This document shows positions 29,595 to 41,478 of a stretch of DNA of 64,000 nt, in pieces. Position 1 is the stretch's first letter. The number at the start of each line of letters is the position of its first letter. The notes beneath the pieces were generated by a model that did no database searches, was not told the DNA's origin, and saw only the letters and a program-made list of their open reading frames with translations. Position numbers and translations under genes: made by a program. The DNA is from Ramlibacter terrae (GTDB lineage: Bacteria > Pseudomonadota > Gammaproteobacteria > Burkholderiales > Burkholderiaceae_C): NCBI GenBank assembly GCA_013127575.1, contig CP053418.1, positions 4,774,001 to 4,838,000 on the forward strand, given 5' to 3'.

Positions 29595-29626
29595 AAAAAA
29601 AAATGCCGCCCCCTCCCGGAGCGGCA
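29595..29626 (-). terminator. intrinsic terminator between DUF805 gene and pyp
   Basis: On the minus strand, TGCCGCTCC pairs with GGGGCGGCA (29618-29626 with 29604-29612; one G-T pair), followed by nine U (29595-29603). It ends the DUF805 transcript, so pyp must start from its own promoter in the roughly 50 bases between 29547 and 29595. Confidence 0.85.
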
Positions 29627-29647
29627 CTTTTCGGCGGAAGCGGGCGC

Positions 29648-30009
29648 TTATTGGCCCGGCATCACCGTCGGCGCATCGGGCGAGACCTCGACGCCGCCGT
29701 ACTGGTTGGCGCCGGTGCCCGGCTGGATGAACCAGTAGATCAGCACCGGGAACCCGATGAACGGGATCAAGCCCACCAGCAGCAGCCAGCCGCTCTTGCC
29801 GATGTCGTGCAGGCGGCGCGCGCCGACGGCCGGCCGGGCAGCAGCAGCGCCAGCGCGGCGATCCCGTACAGGATCTCGCTGATATAGGCGGCGACGAAGA
29901 ACACGCCGATCTGGAACAGGAAGAACCACCAGAACTCGGGCTTGCCGGCGCGGCCCGAGAACGTCGCGTACTTCTGGAAGCAGGCCTTGACGGCCTCGGT
30001 GAAATTCAT
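29648..30009 (-). CDS. DUF805 inner-membrane protein (one frameshift)
   Basis: About 121 residues with four hydrophobic segments. The N terminus MNFTEAVKACFQKYATFSGR and RAGKPEFWWFFLFQ are DUF805 (YhaH-like) hallmarks, followed by GARRLHDIGKSGWLLLVGLI. One T is missing near 29832 (GGCCGGCC for GGCCTGGCC), giving LLPGLAVGARRLHD. The C-terminal tail is hydrophilic (QPGTGANQYGGVEVSPDAP). Function unknown. Monocistronic with its own terminator. Confidence 0.85.
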
Positions 30010-30112
30010 GCTTTCTCACTCCTCGGGGACTTTCCCCGGGGGCATGATAGGCGTGGGCAGGCCAACTGCCCAGCACCGATTGCCAACTAAGCCCGGTTTG
30101 GCCGCCAGCCGC

Positions 30113-31651
30113 TCAACTTGTGCGGAGCCGCCGCAACAGGCCCGCGGTGGACGGGTCGAGGCCTTCGATGCTGCCGCTCGCCAGCCGCTGCGCGATGTCC
30201 TGCGCCAGCACCTTGCCCAGCTCCACGCCCCACTGGTCGAAGCTGTCGATGCCCCACACGCTCCCGCTGGTGAACACGCGGTGCTCGTACAGCGCCAGCA
30301 GCGCGCCAGGCTGGCCGGCGTCAGCGCGTCCAGCAGGAAGAAGGTGCTCGGGCGGTTGCCCGGGAAGTCGCGGTGGCCGCCGCTGTCGGGCTTGCCCTGC
30401 ATCAGCGCCTGCGACTGCGCCAGCGCGTTCGCCAGCAGCAGTTCGTGGTGCGCCGGCAGTTCGTGCGCCGGCTCGCGCACGGCGATGAACTCCACCGGCA
30501 CCCGCTCGGTGCCCGGGTGGAGCATCTGGAAATAGGCGTGCTGGCCATTCGTGCCCGGTTCGCCCCAAAGCACGGGTGACGTGTCGAACGGCAGCGGTTG
30601 GCCGCCGGCATCGACGCTCTTGCCGTTGCTCTCCATCTCCAGCTGCTGCAGGTACGCGGGCAGCCGGCGCAGGGCGCTGTGGTACGGGGCGATGCTGCGG
30701 CTGCCGAAGCGGTGGAAGTTGCGGTACCAGACGTCGAGCAGGCCCGGGCGCACCGGCAGGTTGCGCTCCAGCGGCTGCTCGCGGAAGTGGCGGTCCATCG
30801 CCTCGGCGCCGGCGAGCAGCTTGCGAAAGCCCGGCGCGCCGATGGCGATCGCGATCGGCAGGCCGATCGCCGACCACAGCGAGTAGCGGCCGCCCACCCA
30901 GTCCCAGAAGCCGAAGGTGGTGCTGATGCCGAAAGCGCGCGCCGCCTCGACATTGGTGGTCAGCGCCGCGAAATGGCGCGCGGTGTCGGTGCCGCCCTTG
31001 TCGTAGAACCAGTGCTTGGCGGACCGTGCATTGGTCATCGTCTCCAGCGTCGTGAAGGTCTTGGAGGCGATCAGGAACAGCGTGCTGCGCGGCTGCAGCG
31101 GCCGCAGCACGCGCGCCAGTTCGTGGCCGTCGATGTTGGAGACGAAGTGGAAACGCTTGCCCTCGATCACGTGCGCATCGAGCGCGGCCACCGCCATCTG
31201 CGGGCCGAGGTCGGACCCGCCGATGCCGATGTTGACGACATCGGTGATCTCGGTGTCGGCGCCCACCTGCTCCGCGTACGTCAGCATCGCTTCGAGCGTT
31301 TCGCGCACCGCTTCGCTGTCCGCGTCGCCGCGCGTTCCGCCGCCGCGCAGCAGCCAGTGCTTGACCGCGCGGTCTTCGGTGTTGTTGATGCGCTCGCCCG
31401 CGAACATCGCGTCGCGGTGCGCCTCCAGCCGCACTCGCGCGCGAGCTGCAGCAACAGCGCTTCGCCCTCGGCATCGAGCAGGTTCTTGGAAAGGTCGGCG
31501 AACACGTGCGGCGCCTGCTGGCAGAACGCCGGAAGCGGCCCGGGTCGCGGGCGAAGGCTTCGCGCAGGTCGAACTTGCGCGCGTTCTCGAAGTGGGCCGC
31601 CAGCCGGCCCCACGCCGGCGCGCGGTCGCAGCGGATGCGGGACGGCGCCAT
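30113..31651 (-). CDS. pgi: glucose-6-phosphate isomerase (frameshifted)
   Basis: About 514 residues; interconverts glucose-6-phosphate and fructose-6-phosphate. The SIS-fold motifs IGIGGSDLGPQM and SNIDGHELA are present, followed by SKTFTTLETMTNA, FGFWDWVGGRYSLWSAIGLP (PGI signature) and the C-terminal signature region GVELGKVLAQDIAQ. Breaks lie near 31540, 31435 and 30308; the last two read correctly as CCTGG sites (ARECGLEAHR, PASLGALLALYEHR). It starts three bases after the transaldolase stop, so tal-pgi form one unit that feeds pentose-phosphate products back to hexose. Confidence 0.95.
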   Translation of the reverse strand: MAPSRIRCDRAPAWGRLAAHFENARKFDLREAFARDPGRFRRSASRRRTCSPTFPRTCSMPRAKRCCCSSRASAAGGAPRRDVRGRAHQQHRRPRGQALAAARRRNARRRGQRSGARNARSDADVRGAGGRRHRDHRCRQHRHRRVRPRPADGGGRARCARDRGQAFPLRLQHRRPRTGARAAAAAAAQHAVPDRLQDLHDAGDDDQCTVRQALVLRQGRHRHRAPFRGADHQCRGGARFRHQHHLRLLGLGGRPLLAVVGDRPADRDRHRRAGLSQAARRRRGDGPPLPRAAAGAQPAGAPGPARRLVPQLPPLRQPQHRPVPQRPAPAARVPAAAGDGEQRQERRCRRPTAAVRHVTRALGRTGHEWPARLFPDAPPGHRAGAGGVHRRARAGARTAGAPRTAAGERAGAVAGADAGQARQRRPPRLPGQPPEHLLPAGRADAGQPGALLALYEHRVFTSGSVWGIDSFDQWGVELGKVLAQDIAQRLASGSIEGLDPSTAGLLRRLRTS

Positions 31652-31654
31652 CGC

Positions 31655-32601
31655 TCAGCCTGCCTTCATCAGCTGTTCGAGCTTGACGGCATCGGCCGCG
31701 AAGGCGCGGATGCCTTCCGCCAGCTTCTCGGTGGCCATCGCGTCTTCGTTCAGCGCATAGCGGAACTGCGCCTCGTCGTAGTTGACGGGTTCGATGTCGG
31801 CCGCCTTCGCCTGCGCCGGGTCCAGCGCGCGCTGCACCGGCGCGTCGCTCGCGGCCAGTTGCGCCAGCAGTTCGGGGCTGATCGTCAGCAGGTCGCAGCC
31901 GGCCAGCGCCAGGATCTGGCCGGTGTTGCGGAAGCTCGCGCCCATCACTTCGGTGGCGATCCCGAAGTGCTTGTAGTGCGTGTAGATCTGGCGCACCGAC
32001 TGCACGCCGGGATCGTTGGCGCCGGAGCGCGCGGCTTCGTCCCACTGCGCGCCGGCGCTCTTCTTGTGCCAATCGTAAATGCGCCCGACGAAGGGCGAGA
32101 TCAGCTGCACCTTCGCCTGGCCGCACGCCACCGCCTGCGCAAAAGAGAACAGCAGCGTCAGGTTGGTGTTGATGCCGCGCTGCTGCAGGCGCGCGGCGGC
32201 CTGGATGCCTTCCCACGTGGCAGCCACCTTGATCAGCACGCGGTCGACCGGCACGCCCTCGGCCTGGTAGAGCTCGATCAGGCGCTCGCCGCGCGTGAAG
32301 GTGGCGTCCTCGTCGAAGCTGAGGCGCGCATCGACCTCGGTGGAAACGCGGCCCGGGATCACCTGCAGGATCTCGCAGCCGAAGCGCACGATCAGCCGGT
32401 CCATCAGTTCGTCCATCGGCTTGCCGCCGAAGCGCGAAAGCGTTTCCGGAGCAGCGGCGCGTAGTCGGCCTTCTGCACGGCCTTGAGGATCAGGGAGGGG
32501 TTGGTGGTGGCGTCCTGCGGCTGGTACTGCGCCAGCTGGCGGAAGTCGCCGGTGTCGGCGACGACCGTGGTGAACTGCTTCAATGCGTCCAGTTGGTTCA
32601 T
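31655..32601 (-). CDS. tal: transaldolase (one frameshift)
   Basis: About 316 residues, TalB type. The start is MNQLDALKQFTTVVADTGDF. The class signature DATTNPSLILKA is present, the Schiff-base lysine lies in VLIKVAATWEG, and NLTLLFSFAQAVACGQA and SPFVGRIYDW follow. One A is missing near 32446 (AAAC for AAAAC), a homopolymer slip, after which LSRFGGKPMDELMDRL continues. It exchanges three-carbon units between sedoheptulose-7-phosphate and glyceraldehyde-3-phosphate. Upstream of pgi and 43 bases downstream of afuC, so it may share that transcript. It is not a tyrosine ammonia-lyase. Confidence 0.95.
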
Positions 32602-32644
32602 GCGCCCGATTATGGAACGGCCTCCGCGGCCGCGGGGCGCGTGC

Positions 32645-33691
<1,047 letters not shown>

Positions 33692-33695
<4 letters not shown>

Positions 33696-35915
33696 GGAAG
33701 GCCTCGCGTGGTGGAAAGGGGGCGGCGGCGCGCGCGCCGGCCGAGCCGGCGTTCGCCGACGACGAACTGGATGCCGGCCGTCACGGCGCTCATGAGGAGG
33801 ATCAGCACCGTGCAGTAGGCGAGCGCCACGCCGTAGTCGCCGTTGCCGACGCGCCCGATGATGTACGTGGTCGCGAGCTCGTTCTCCGCCGTCACCGGGA
33901 AGATCACGGCCGACACGGTGGTGATGGCGCGCACGAAGCTGTAGACCAGCGCGGCCACGAGCGCGGGCTTGAGCAGCGGCAGGATCACGTGGCGCAAGGT
34001 CGCCGTGGTGGAAGCGCGCAGCATCAGCGAGGCTTCGTCGAGCGACTTGTCCAGCTGCTGGAAGGCCGCCGTCCCGGCCCGCACGCCCACCGGCAAATTC
34101 CGGAACAGGAAGCACAACACGATGATCAGCCCGGTGCCGGTCAGCTCGAACGGCGGCACGTTGAAAGCCAGGATGTAGCTGACGCCGAGCACCGTTCCGG
34201 GGATCGCGAAGGCGAGCAGCGCCGAAAACTCGAACAGCCGCTGGCCGCGGAACTGCGTACGCGCCAGCAGCCGGGCGATCAGCAGGCCGAGTCCGGCCGT
34301 GAGCGGCGCCGAGATGCCGGCCAGCTTGAGGGTGGTGAACAGCGAGTTCCACGCGGTGCCCGCCCACACCAGCCCGAACTCGCCGAGCTCCAGCGAGAAC
34401 GCCGTCTTGAAGTGGGCCAGCGTCGGCGTGTAGTCGCGGCCCAGGTCTGCACGAAGCCGCCGGCGAAGGCGAAGACGTAGACCACCAGCGTGAACGCCAT
34501 CCACGGCAGCGCGACGCAGTTGACGAGGCGCCGCACGCCCGCCGGCAGCGGCATCGCCACGCCGCCGTCGCCCTTGCCGCTGACGGTGGTGTAGCTGCGG
34601 CGTCCGAGCACCCAGCGCTGCAGGGCGAACACGGCGAGCGCGAAGAGCGTCAGCACCAGGCCAGCGACGCGGCCCGCCCCCTGGTCGTACTGCGCGCCGA
34701 CGATGGCGAAGAAGATTTCGGTGGAGAGCACCGAGAACTGGCCGCCCACCACGATGGGGTTGCCGAAGTCGGCCATGCTCTCGATGAAGCCGACCAGAAG
34801 GCGTTGGCCGGGCCGGGCCGCAGCAGCGGCAGCGTGATGGTGGAGAAGGTGCGGCGCGCATCGGCGCGCAGCGTCTGCGCCGCCTCTTCCGTGCTCGGCG
34901 CAACGCCCTGCACCACGCCGCGCATGATCATGAAGGCGATCGGCGTGAAGGCGAAGGTCTGCGCGATCCACACACCGAACCAGCCATAGAACCACCGCGT
35001 CGGCGCGATGCCGAAGGCGGATTCGAGCAGCTGGTTGGCGATGCCGGCGCGCCCGAACAGCAGGATCAGTCCCAGGCCGACCACGAAGGGCGGCGTGATG
35101 ATCGGCAGCAGCGCCGGGATGTTCAACGGCCGCGCATAGCGCCGGGAGCCGCGTTCGGCCATCAGCGCCATCAGCGTGCCGAGCAATGTCGTGCTGGTGG
35201 CCGTGAGCACGCCGAGGAACAGCGTGTTCCGGGCGACGCCGCAGCGCACCTCGCCCGCAAGGCAGCCCAGGCCGAAGTTGCGCGCATTGGCCGTGCGTTC
35301 GATGAACGCGGCCGGGGAGACGCGGCCCTCCTCGCCGAAGAAGGCGCTGCTCAGCGCCTTGGCCACGGGGAACACGATGAACAGCGCCATCAGGCTGCCG
35401 CTGGCGAGGACGGCGGCAGCCACGAACAGGTCGCCGCGGAAGAAGCCGCGCCGGGCCACCCCGAAAGCCGCCAGCACCACGAGCGACACCAGCGCGATGG
35501 CGGCGCCCCAGCCCATGCCGAACTGCTGCAGCTCGAGCGCGCCGAAACGGACTCCAGCGCGGCGAAGCTCCAGCCCTTGGCGCCGATGGCGAAGCCGCTC
35601 GCCAGCAGGACGATCGCACCGGCCGCGCCCGCTGCCAGCAGCACCGCGCCTTGCCGCCGGCCCGGCGCCATCCACGCGGCGATGGCGCAGGCCAGCAGGC
35701 CGGCGAGCCCGGCGAGCAGCCAGCCGCGGCCGAAGAGCGTGGCCTGCAACAGGCCGTTGGCCGTCGGCTGGTCGCCCCAGGGCACGGCCGGCGGCGAGCA
35801 GGCCGTTGGCGTCCTGCAGCGCATACCGGGGCAGCAGCAGGTAGGCCAGCAGGCCCACGCCGGCCCGGGCGCGCACGGGCGCGTTGGGGCCGCGCAGCAA
35901 GGCGGGCAGGCCCAC
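33692..35915 (-). CDS. afuB: Fe3+-type ABC transporter permease, two fused halves (frameshifted)
   Basis: About 741 residues with some twelve helices in two homologous halves, as in FbpB/AfuB permeases. EAA-type coupling loops are visible in both halves: EEAAQTLRADARRTFSTITL and DEASLMLRASTTATLRHVIL. The motif LLRPGLANAFLVGFIESMAD after repair includes FIESMADFGNP. Breaks lie near 35795, 34800 and 34445, plus probable ones near 35545; most are in CCTGG. GTG start at 35915, four bases after the binding-protein stop. It forms the membrane channel with AfuA and AfuC. Confidence 0.82.
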
Positions 35916-35919
35916 CGCG

Positions 35920-36936
35920 TCAGCGCGGGAGCGAATTGACGTCCTTCTCCCAGCGCGCGATCAGCCGCCGCCGCTCCGCGCTGGCGCCGTACTTCGCGTA
36001 GTCGTAGTTGATCATCTTGATCTTCTTGAAGTCCGGCACGCGGGGGTCGACCTTGGTGGCCTTGTTGCTCGGGAGCTGGTAGCTCTTGGACGCGGCCGCC
36101 ATCTCCTGCGCACCCGGCGTCAGCGCCCATTCGTAGAACTTCTTGGCGGCGTCCATGTTGCGGGCGCCCTTCACGAGGCTCATGGAGCCGATCTCGGCGC
36201 CGGTGCCGTCGGACGGCGTGATGGTCTCGACCGGATAACCCTGCATCTTCTCGCCGGGACCGTCGTGCACGAAGCTGATGGACACCGCCGTTTCGCCGCG
36301 CGCCACCGCCTTGATCGGCGCCGTGCCGGAGCGCGGGTAGGCGCCGACGTTGCGGTGCAGCCCCTTGAGGTACTCGAAGGCCTTGTCTTCCCCATCAGCT
36401 GCACCAGCGTGGCGATCATGGTGTACGACGTGCCGCTCGAAGCCGGGTTGGCGACGACGGATCTCGCCCTTGTACTCGGGCTTCACGAGGTCGGCCAGGT
36501 CTTCGGCACGGCCAGCTTCTTCTTGGCGAGCAGTTCGGTGTTGTAGCCGAAGCCCAGCGGCCCCGAGTAGATGCCGACGGTGCGGTAGTTCGACTGCCTG
36601 GCCTGCTGCTGGGCCCAGTCGTGCAGCTGGGGCAGCGCCGGCGATTTGTATTCGAGCGTGATGCCCTGCTCCGCCGCCTGCAGGTGCGGATCGCCGGTGC
36701 CGCCGAACCACACGTCGGTCTTCGGGTTCTCCTTCTCGGCGATCAGCTGCGCCAGCGCCTCGCCGGAACCCTTCTGCGAGATGTTGACCTTGGTTCCCGT
36801 CGTGCGGGTGTAGACCGTGGCCAGCATGGTGCACCACTCGGCCTGCACCGAACACAGCACGTTCACGGCCTTGCGCCGACGCCGCGCCGGCCACGGCCGC
36901 CAGCAAGAGTCCCGCCCACGTATTGCGCTTCATCAC
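35920..36936 (-). CDS. afuA: Fe3+-type ABC transporter periplasmic binding protein (frameshifted)
   Basis: About 341 residues. The signal peptide starts MMKRNTWAGLLLAAVAGAA. The mature protein is a type II binding fold: NVLCSVQAEWCTMLATVYTR, TKVNISQKGSGEALAQLIAE, TDVWFGGTGDPHLQAAEQ, GPLGFGYNTELLAKK, then SISFVHDGPGEKMQGYPVE. This pattern matches ferric-ion binding proteins (FbpA/AfuA) and related thiamine or phosphonate binders. Breaks lie near 36870, 36500 and 36390-36465. It heads a minus-strand operon afuA-afuB-afuC, possibly with tal-pgi. The substrate is by homology only. Confidence 0.8.
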   Translation of the reverse strand: MMKRNTWAGLLLAAVAGAASAQGRERAVFGAGRVVHHAGHGLHPHDGNQGQHLAEGFRRGAGAADRREGEPEDRRVVRRHRRSAPAGGGAGHHARIQIAGAAPAARLGPAAGQAVELPHRRHLLGAAGLRLQHRTARQEEAGRAEDLADLVKPEYKGEIRRRQPGFERHVVHHDRHAGAADGEDKAFEYLKGLHRNVGAYPRSGTAPIKAVARGETAVSISFVHDGPGEKMQGYPVETITPSDGTGAEIGSMSLVKGARNMDAAKKFYEWALTPGAQEMAAASKSYQLPSNKATKVDPRVPDFKKIKMINYDYAKYGASAERRRLIARWEKDVNSLPR

Positions 36937-37050
36937 TGCTCCAAAGGTAAGAATGTCTCGCCTGAGCTTAGCCGCGATGGCACGCCCGTTGCAACGAGGA
37001 CCTACCCTGCGAAATCCACGCTACATTGCCCAGACCGCTTCGAAAGTCCC

Positions 37051-38495
37051 ATGAGCTTCGACCTCGTCCTTTTCGGCGGGACCGGCGACCTTGCCTGGCG
37101 CAAGCTGATGCCGGCCCTGTTCCAGCCTTCCGCCACGGCACCCTGCCGCAGGGCGGCCGCATCATCGGCATCGCGCGCGACGACCTGAGCGACGCCCAAT
37201 ACCGCGACCTGATCCGCTCCCGCTTCGACAACGTCGACCTCGACAAGCGTCCGACGCCGGAGGAATTCGACCGCTTCGCCGGCCTGCTGCACTTCCTGCG
37301 GCTCGACCTCTCGCAGCCGCAGGACTACCGCCGGCTCGCGACCATGCTGCGCGAGCGCCACGCGGAAACCGTGGTCATGTACTGGCCACCGCGCCTTCGC
37401 TGTTCACCACGGTGGTCCAGCAGATCGCGGCCGCCGGCCTGAACCGCCCCAACACGCGGCTGGTGCTCGAAAAGCCGCTGGGGCACGACCTCGCTTCCAA
37501 CCGCGCGATCAATGAGGCCGTGCGCGAGGTGCTCGGCGAAAAGCAGGTCTTCCGCATCGACCACTACGGGCAAGCCGGCGGTGCAGAACCTGTTCGCGAT
37601 GCGCTTCGGCAACGCGGTGTTCGAGCCGGTGTGGCGGCGCGAGCACATCGCCAACATCCAGATCACCATCGCCGAAGACTTCGGCGTGGAAAAGCGCGGC
37701 GCCTTCTACGACAGCACGGGCACGCTGCGCGACATGGTGCAGAACCATGCGCTGCAACTGCTGTGCGCGCTGGCGATGGAACCGCCGATCAACGCCCACG
37801 CCGATGCGATCCGCGACGAGAAGCTCAAGGTCCTGCGGGCGCTCAAGCCGTGGACGCCCGAGACGCTGGATGCGCACGCGGTGCGCGGCCAGTACGGCCC
37901 CGGCAAGGTCAACGGCGAGCCGGTCGCGGGCTACCGCGAAGAGCCGGGCGTCGATCCGCAAAGCCGCACCGAAACCTTCGTCGCGCTGCGGGCCGACATC
38001 GCCAGCTGGCGCTGGGCCGGCGTGCCCTTCTACATCCGCACCGGCAAGCGGCTGGCGGCGCGCGAGGCGCACATCGTCGTCAACTTCCGCGAGGCTCCGC
38101 ACGCGATCTTCAGCGCACCGCCCGGCACGTCGAACCGGCTGGTGATCCACCTGCAGCCGAAGGACGGGCTCGAACTGCACCTGCTCGCGCAAGGCGGAGA
38201 ACCGCCGCAACGGCGCCACGCTCGCGCCCGTGCAGCTGGACCTGGATTTCGACAAGCGCTTCGGCAGCGAGCGCGTGGGCGCCTACGAGCGCCTGCTGCT
38301 CGACGTGATCGCGGGGCGGCTGAACCTGTTCGTGCGCAGCGACGAGCAGGAAGAAGCGTGGCGCTGGGTCGAGCCGCTGCTGGAACACTGGCGCAACGAC
38401 ACGCGCGAGCCGCGCCTGTATGCGGCGGGCACACGGGGCCCGAGCGCGTCGAGCGCGATGATCGCGCGCGACGGCTTCTGCTGGGACGAAGAGAG

Positions 38496-38499
<4 letters not shown>
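37051..38499 (+). CDS. zwf: glucose-6-phosphate dehydrogenase (frameshifted)
   Basis: About 484 residues; makes 6-phosphogluconolactone and NADPH, first step of the oxidative pentose-phosphate and Entner-Doudoroff routes. The N terminus MSFDLVLFGGTGDLAWRKLM has the nucleotide-binding GGTGDLA. The active-site motif is RIDHYLGK after repair: TACGGGC near 37568 must be TACCTGGGC. Breaks also lie near 37132 (FQAFRHGTL), 37385 (MYLATAPS) and 38205. The end is AMIARDGFCWDEES. It is divergent from afuA and its stop overlaps that of the convergent dppF by four bases. Confidence 0.95.
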
Positions 38500-39538
<1,039 letters not shown>

Positions 39539-39542
<4 letters not shown>

Positions 39543-40516
39543 GCCGGGGCCTCCGCGTTGGCGTCGTGCAGCCAGCAGGCGGCGCGGGTGGCGCCGGCGT
39601 GCAGCAGGTCGGGCCGCTCGCGGGTGCAGCGGTCGAAGGCGCGCGGGCAGCGCGGGTTGTAGGCACAGCCGGTCGGGATGGCGTTCAGGCGCGGCATCGC
39701 GCCTTCGATCTGGTTCAGGCGTTCGCGGTCGATGGTGATGTCGGGGATGGCGGCCATCAGGCCCGGGGTGTACGGGTGCGCCGGCGTGTTGATCACTTCG
39801 TGCACCGGGCCGATCTCGGCGATGCGGCCGGCGTACATGACGGCCACGCGGTCGCAGGTTTCGGCGATCACGCCCATGTCGTGCGTGATCAGCATGACGG
39901 CGGCGCCGCGGTCCTTGCAGACGCGCTTGAGCAACTGGATGATCTGCGCCTGGATCGAGACGTCGAGCGCGGTGGTCGGTTCGTCGGCGACGATCAGCTT
40001 GGGCTCGGCCGCGAGCGCGAGCGCGATCACGACGCGCTGGCGCATGCCGCCGGAGAACTGGTGCGGGTAGTGGTCGATGCGCTGCCCGGCGGCCGGGATG
40101 CCGGTGTCTTCCAGCAGCCCGATCGCGCGGCGCCGCGCTTCTTCGTTCGTGACCGGCAGGTGCGCCTGGATGGTCTCCACGAGCTGGCGGCCGATCGTGT
40201 AGAGCGGATTCAGCGACGTCAGCGGATCCTGGAAGATCGCGCCGATCTTGCGGCCGCGGATGTGCCGCATCCTTTCGAACGGCAGGTTGTCGATGCGCTC
40301 GCCTTCCAGCACGATGCGGCCGGAGGCGATGCGCCCCGGGGGCTCGAGCAGGCCGATGATCGAAGCGCCGGTGAGCGACTTGCCGGCGCCGGACTCGCCG
40401 ACCACGCCGAGGATCTCGCCCGGCGCGATCTCGAAGGAGATGTCGTCGAGCGCGCGCAGCGTTCCGCGGCGCGTCGGGAATTCGACGACGAGGTTCTGGA
40501 CTTGCAGGAGGGACAT
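39539..40516 (-). CDS. dppD: peptide ABC transporter ATP-binding protein, DppD type
   Basis: Complete, 325 residues, start MSLLQVQNLVVEFPTRRGTL at 40516. Walker A GESGAGKSL, Q-loop IFQDPLTSLNPL, signature FSGGMRQRVVIALAL, Walker B IVADEPTTALD and H-loop ITHDMGVIAE, with the C-terminal motif GCAYNPRCPRAFDRC. No frameshift. The start shares one base with the dppC stop and the stop overlaps the dppF start, so all three are coupled. Confidence 0.94.
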
Positions 40517-41427
40517 CAGCGGAGCACGGGGTTCAATGCGTCGCGCAGCCAGTCGCCCAGCAGGTTCACCGACAGCGCGATCAGGATCAGCATGACGCCG
40601 GGCCACACCGTGATCCACCATTCGCCGGCGAAGATGTAGTCGTTGCCGACGCGGATCAGCGTGCCGAGCGAAGGCGACGTGGGCGGCACGCCGACGCCGA
40701 GGAACGACAGCGTCGCTTCGGTGATGATGGCCGTGGCCACATGGATGGTGCCGAGCACCAGCACCGGGCCGGTGACGTTCGGCAGCACGTGGCGGAACAT
40801 GATGCGCAGCGGCGTCACGCCGGTGACGCGCGCGGCCTGCACGTATTCCTTGTTGCGCTCCACCATCGTGGAACCGCGCACCGTCCGCGCGTACTGCACC
40901 CAGCCGGTGAGCGTGATGGAGATGATCAGGACGCCGAAGGCCACGCTGTCGGCGGCGTTGGGGAACAGCGCGCGGCCGACGCCGGCGATCAGCAGCGCCA
41001 CCAGGATGGGCGGGAAGCTGAGCATGACGTCGCAGATGCGCATCAGGAAGCCGTCGATCCAGCCGCCGCGGAAGCCGGCGAGCAGGCCCAGCGCGACACC
41101 GATCAACATGGAGAGGACGACCGAGACGGCGCCGACCACGAGCGAGATGCGGGCGCCGTACATGAGCGCCGAGAGGATGTCGCGGCCCCGGTCGTCGGTG
41201 CCCAGCAGGTATTTGGTGCTGCCGCCTTCCATCCAGGCGGGCGGCAGGCGCGCGTCGCTCAGCACCAGCGTGGTGAGGTCGAACGGGTTGTGCGGGGCGA
41301 CGAAGCCGGCGAAGGTGGCGCAGAACACGCACACCAGCGCGATCGCGCCCGCCGGGATCGCCATCGGCGACGTGCGGAAGCTGTAGCCGACATCGCTGTC
41401 GTACCAGCGGAGCAGTGCTTGTTTCAT
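40516..41427 (-). CDS. dppC: peptide ABC transporter permease, DppC type
   Basis: Complete, 303 residues, start MKQALLRWYDSDVGYSFRTS. Six helices. The family motif LLGTDDRGRDILSALMYGAR follows the first periplasmic region, and the EAA loop reads EYVQAARVTGVTPLRIMFRH. The C terminus is DWLRDALNPVLR. It partners DppB (44333-45315), which is separated from it by the M20 and binding-protein genes. Preceded by a 51-base gap to the upstream binding-protein gene. Confidence 0.94.
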   Translation of the reverse strand: MKQALLRWYDSDVGYSFRTSPMAIPAGAIALVCVFCATFAGFVAPHNPFDLTTLVLSDARLPPAWMEGGSTKYLLGTDDRGRDILSALMYGARISLVVGAVSVVLSMLIGVALGLLAGFRGGWIDGFLMRICDVMLSFPPILVALLIAGVGRALFPNAADSVAFGVLIISITLTGWVQYARTVRGSTMVERNKEYVQAARVTGVTPLRIMFRHVLPNVTGPVLVLGTIHVATAIITEATLSFLGVGVPPTSPSLGTLIRVGNDYIFAGEWWITVWPGVMLILIALSVNLLGDWLRDALNPVLR

Positions 41428-41478
41428 GCGGAAGGGAAAGCCACGTGCCGCGGGCGGGAGCCCGCGGCACAGGTCAGG

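Noticed and set aside
31655..32601. The gene named tal as the tyrosine ammonia-lyase expected with pyp
   Set aside because: The protein has transaldolase motifs (DATTNPSLILKA, VLIKVAATWEG), not an MIO-type ammonia-lyase sequence.
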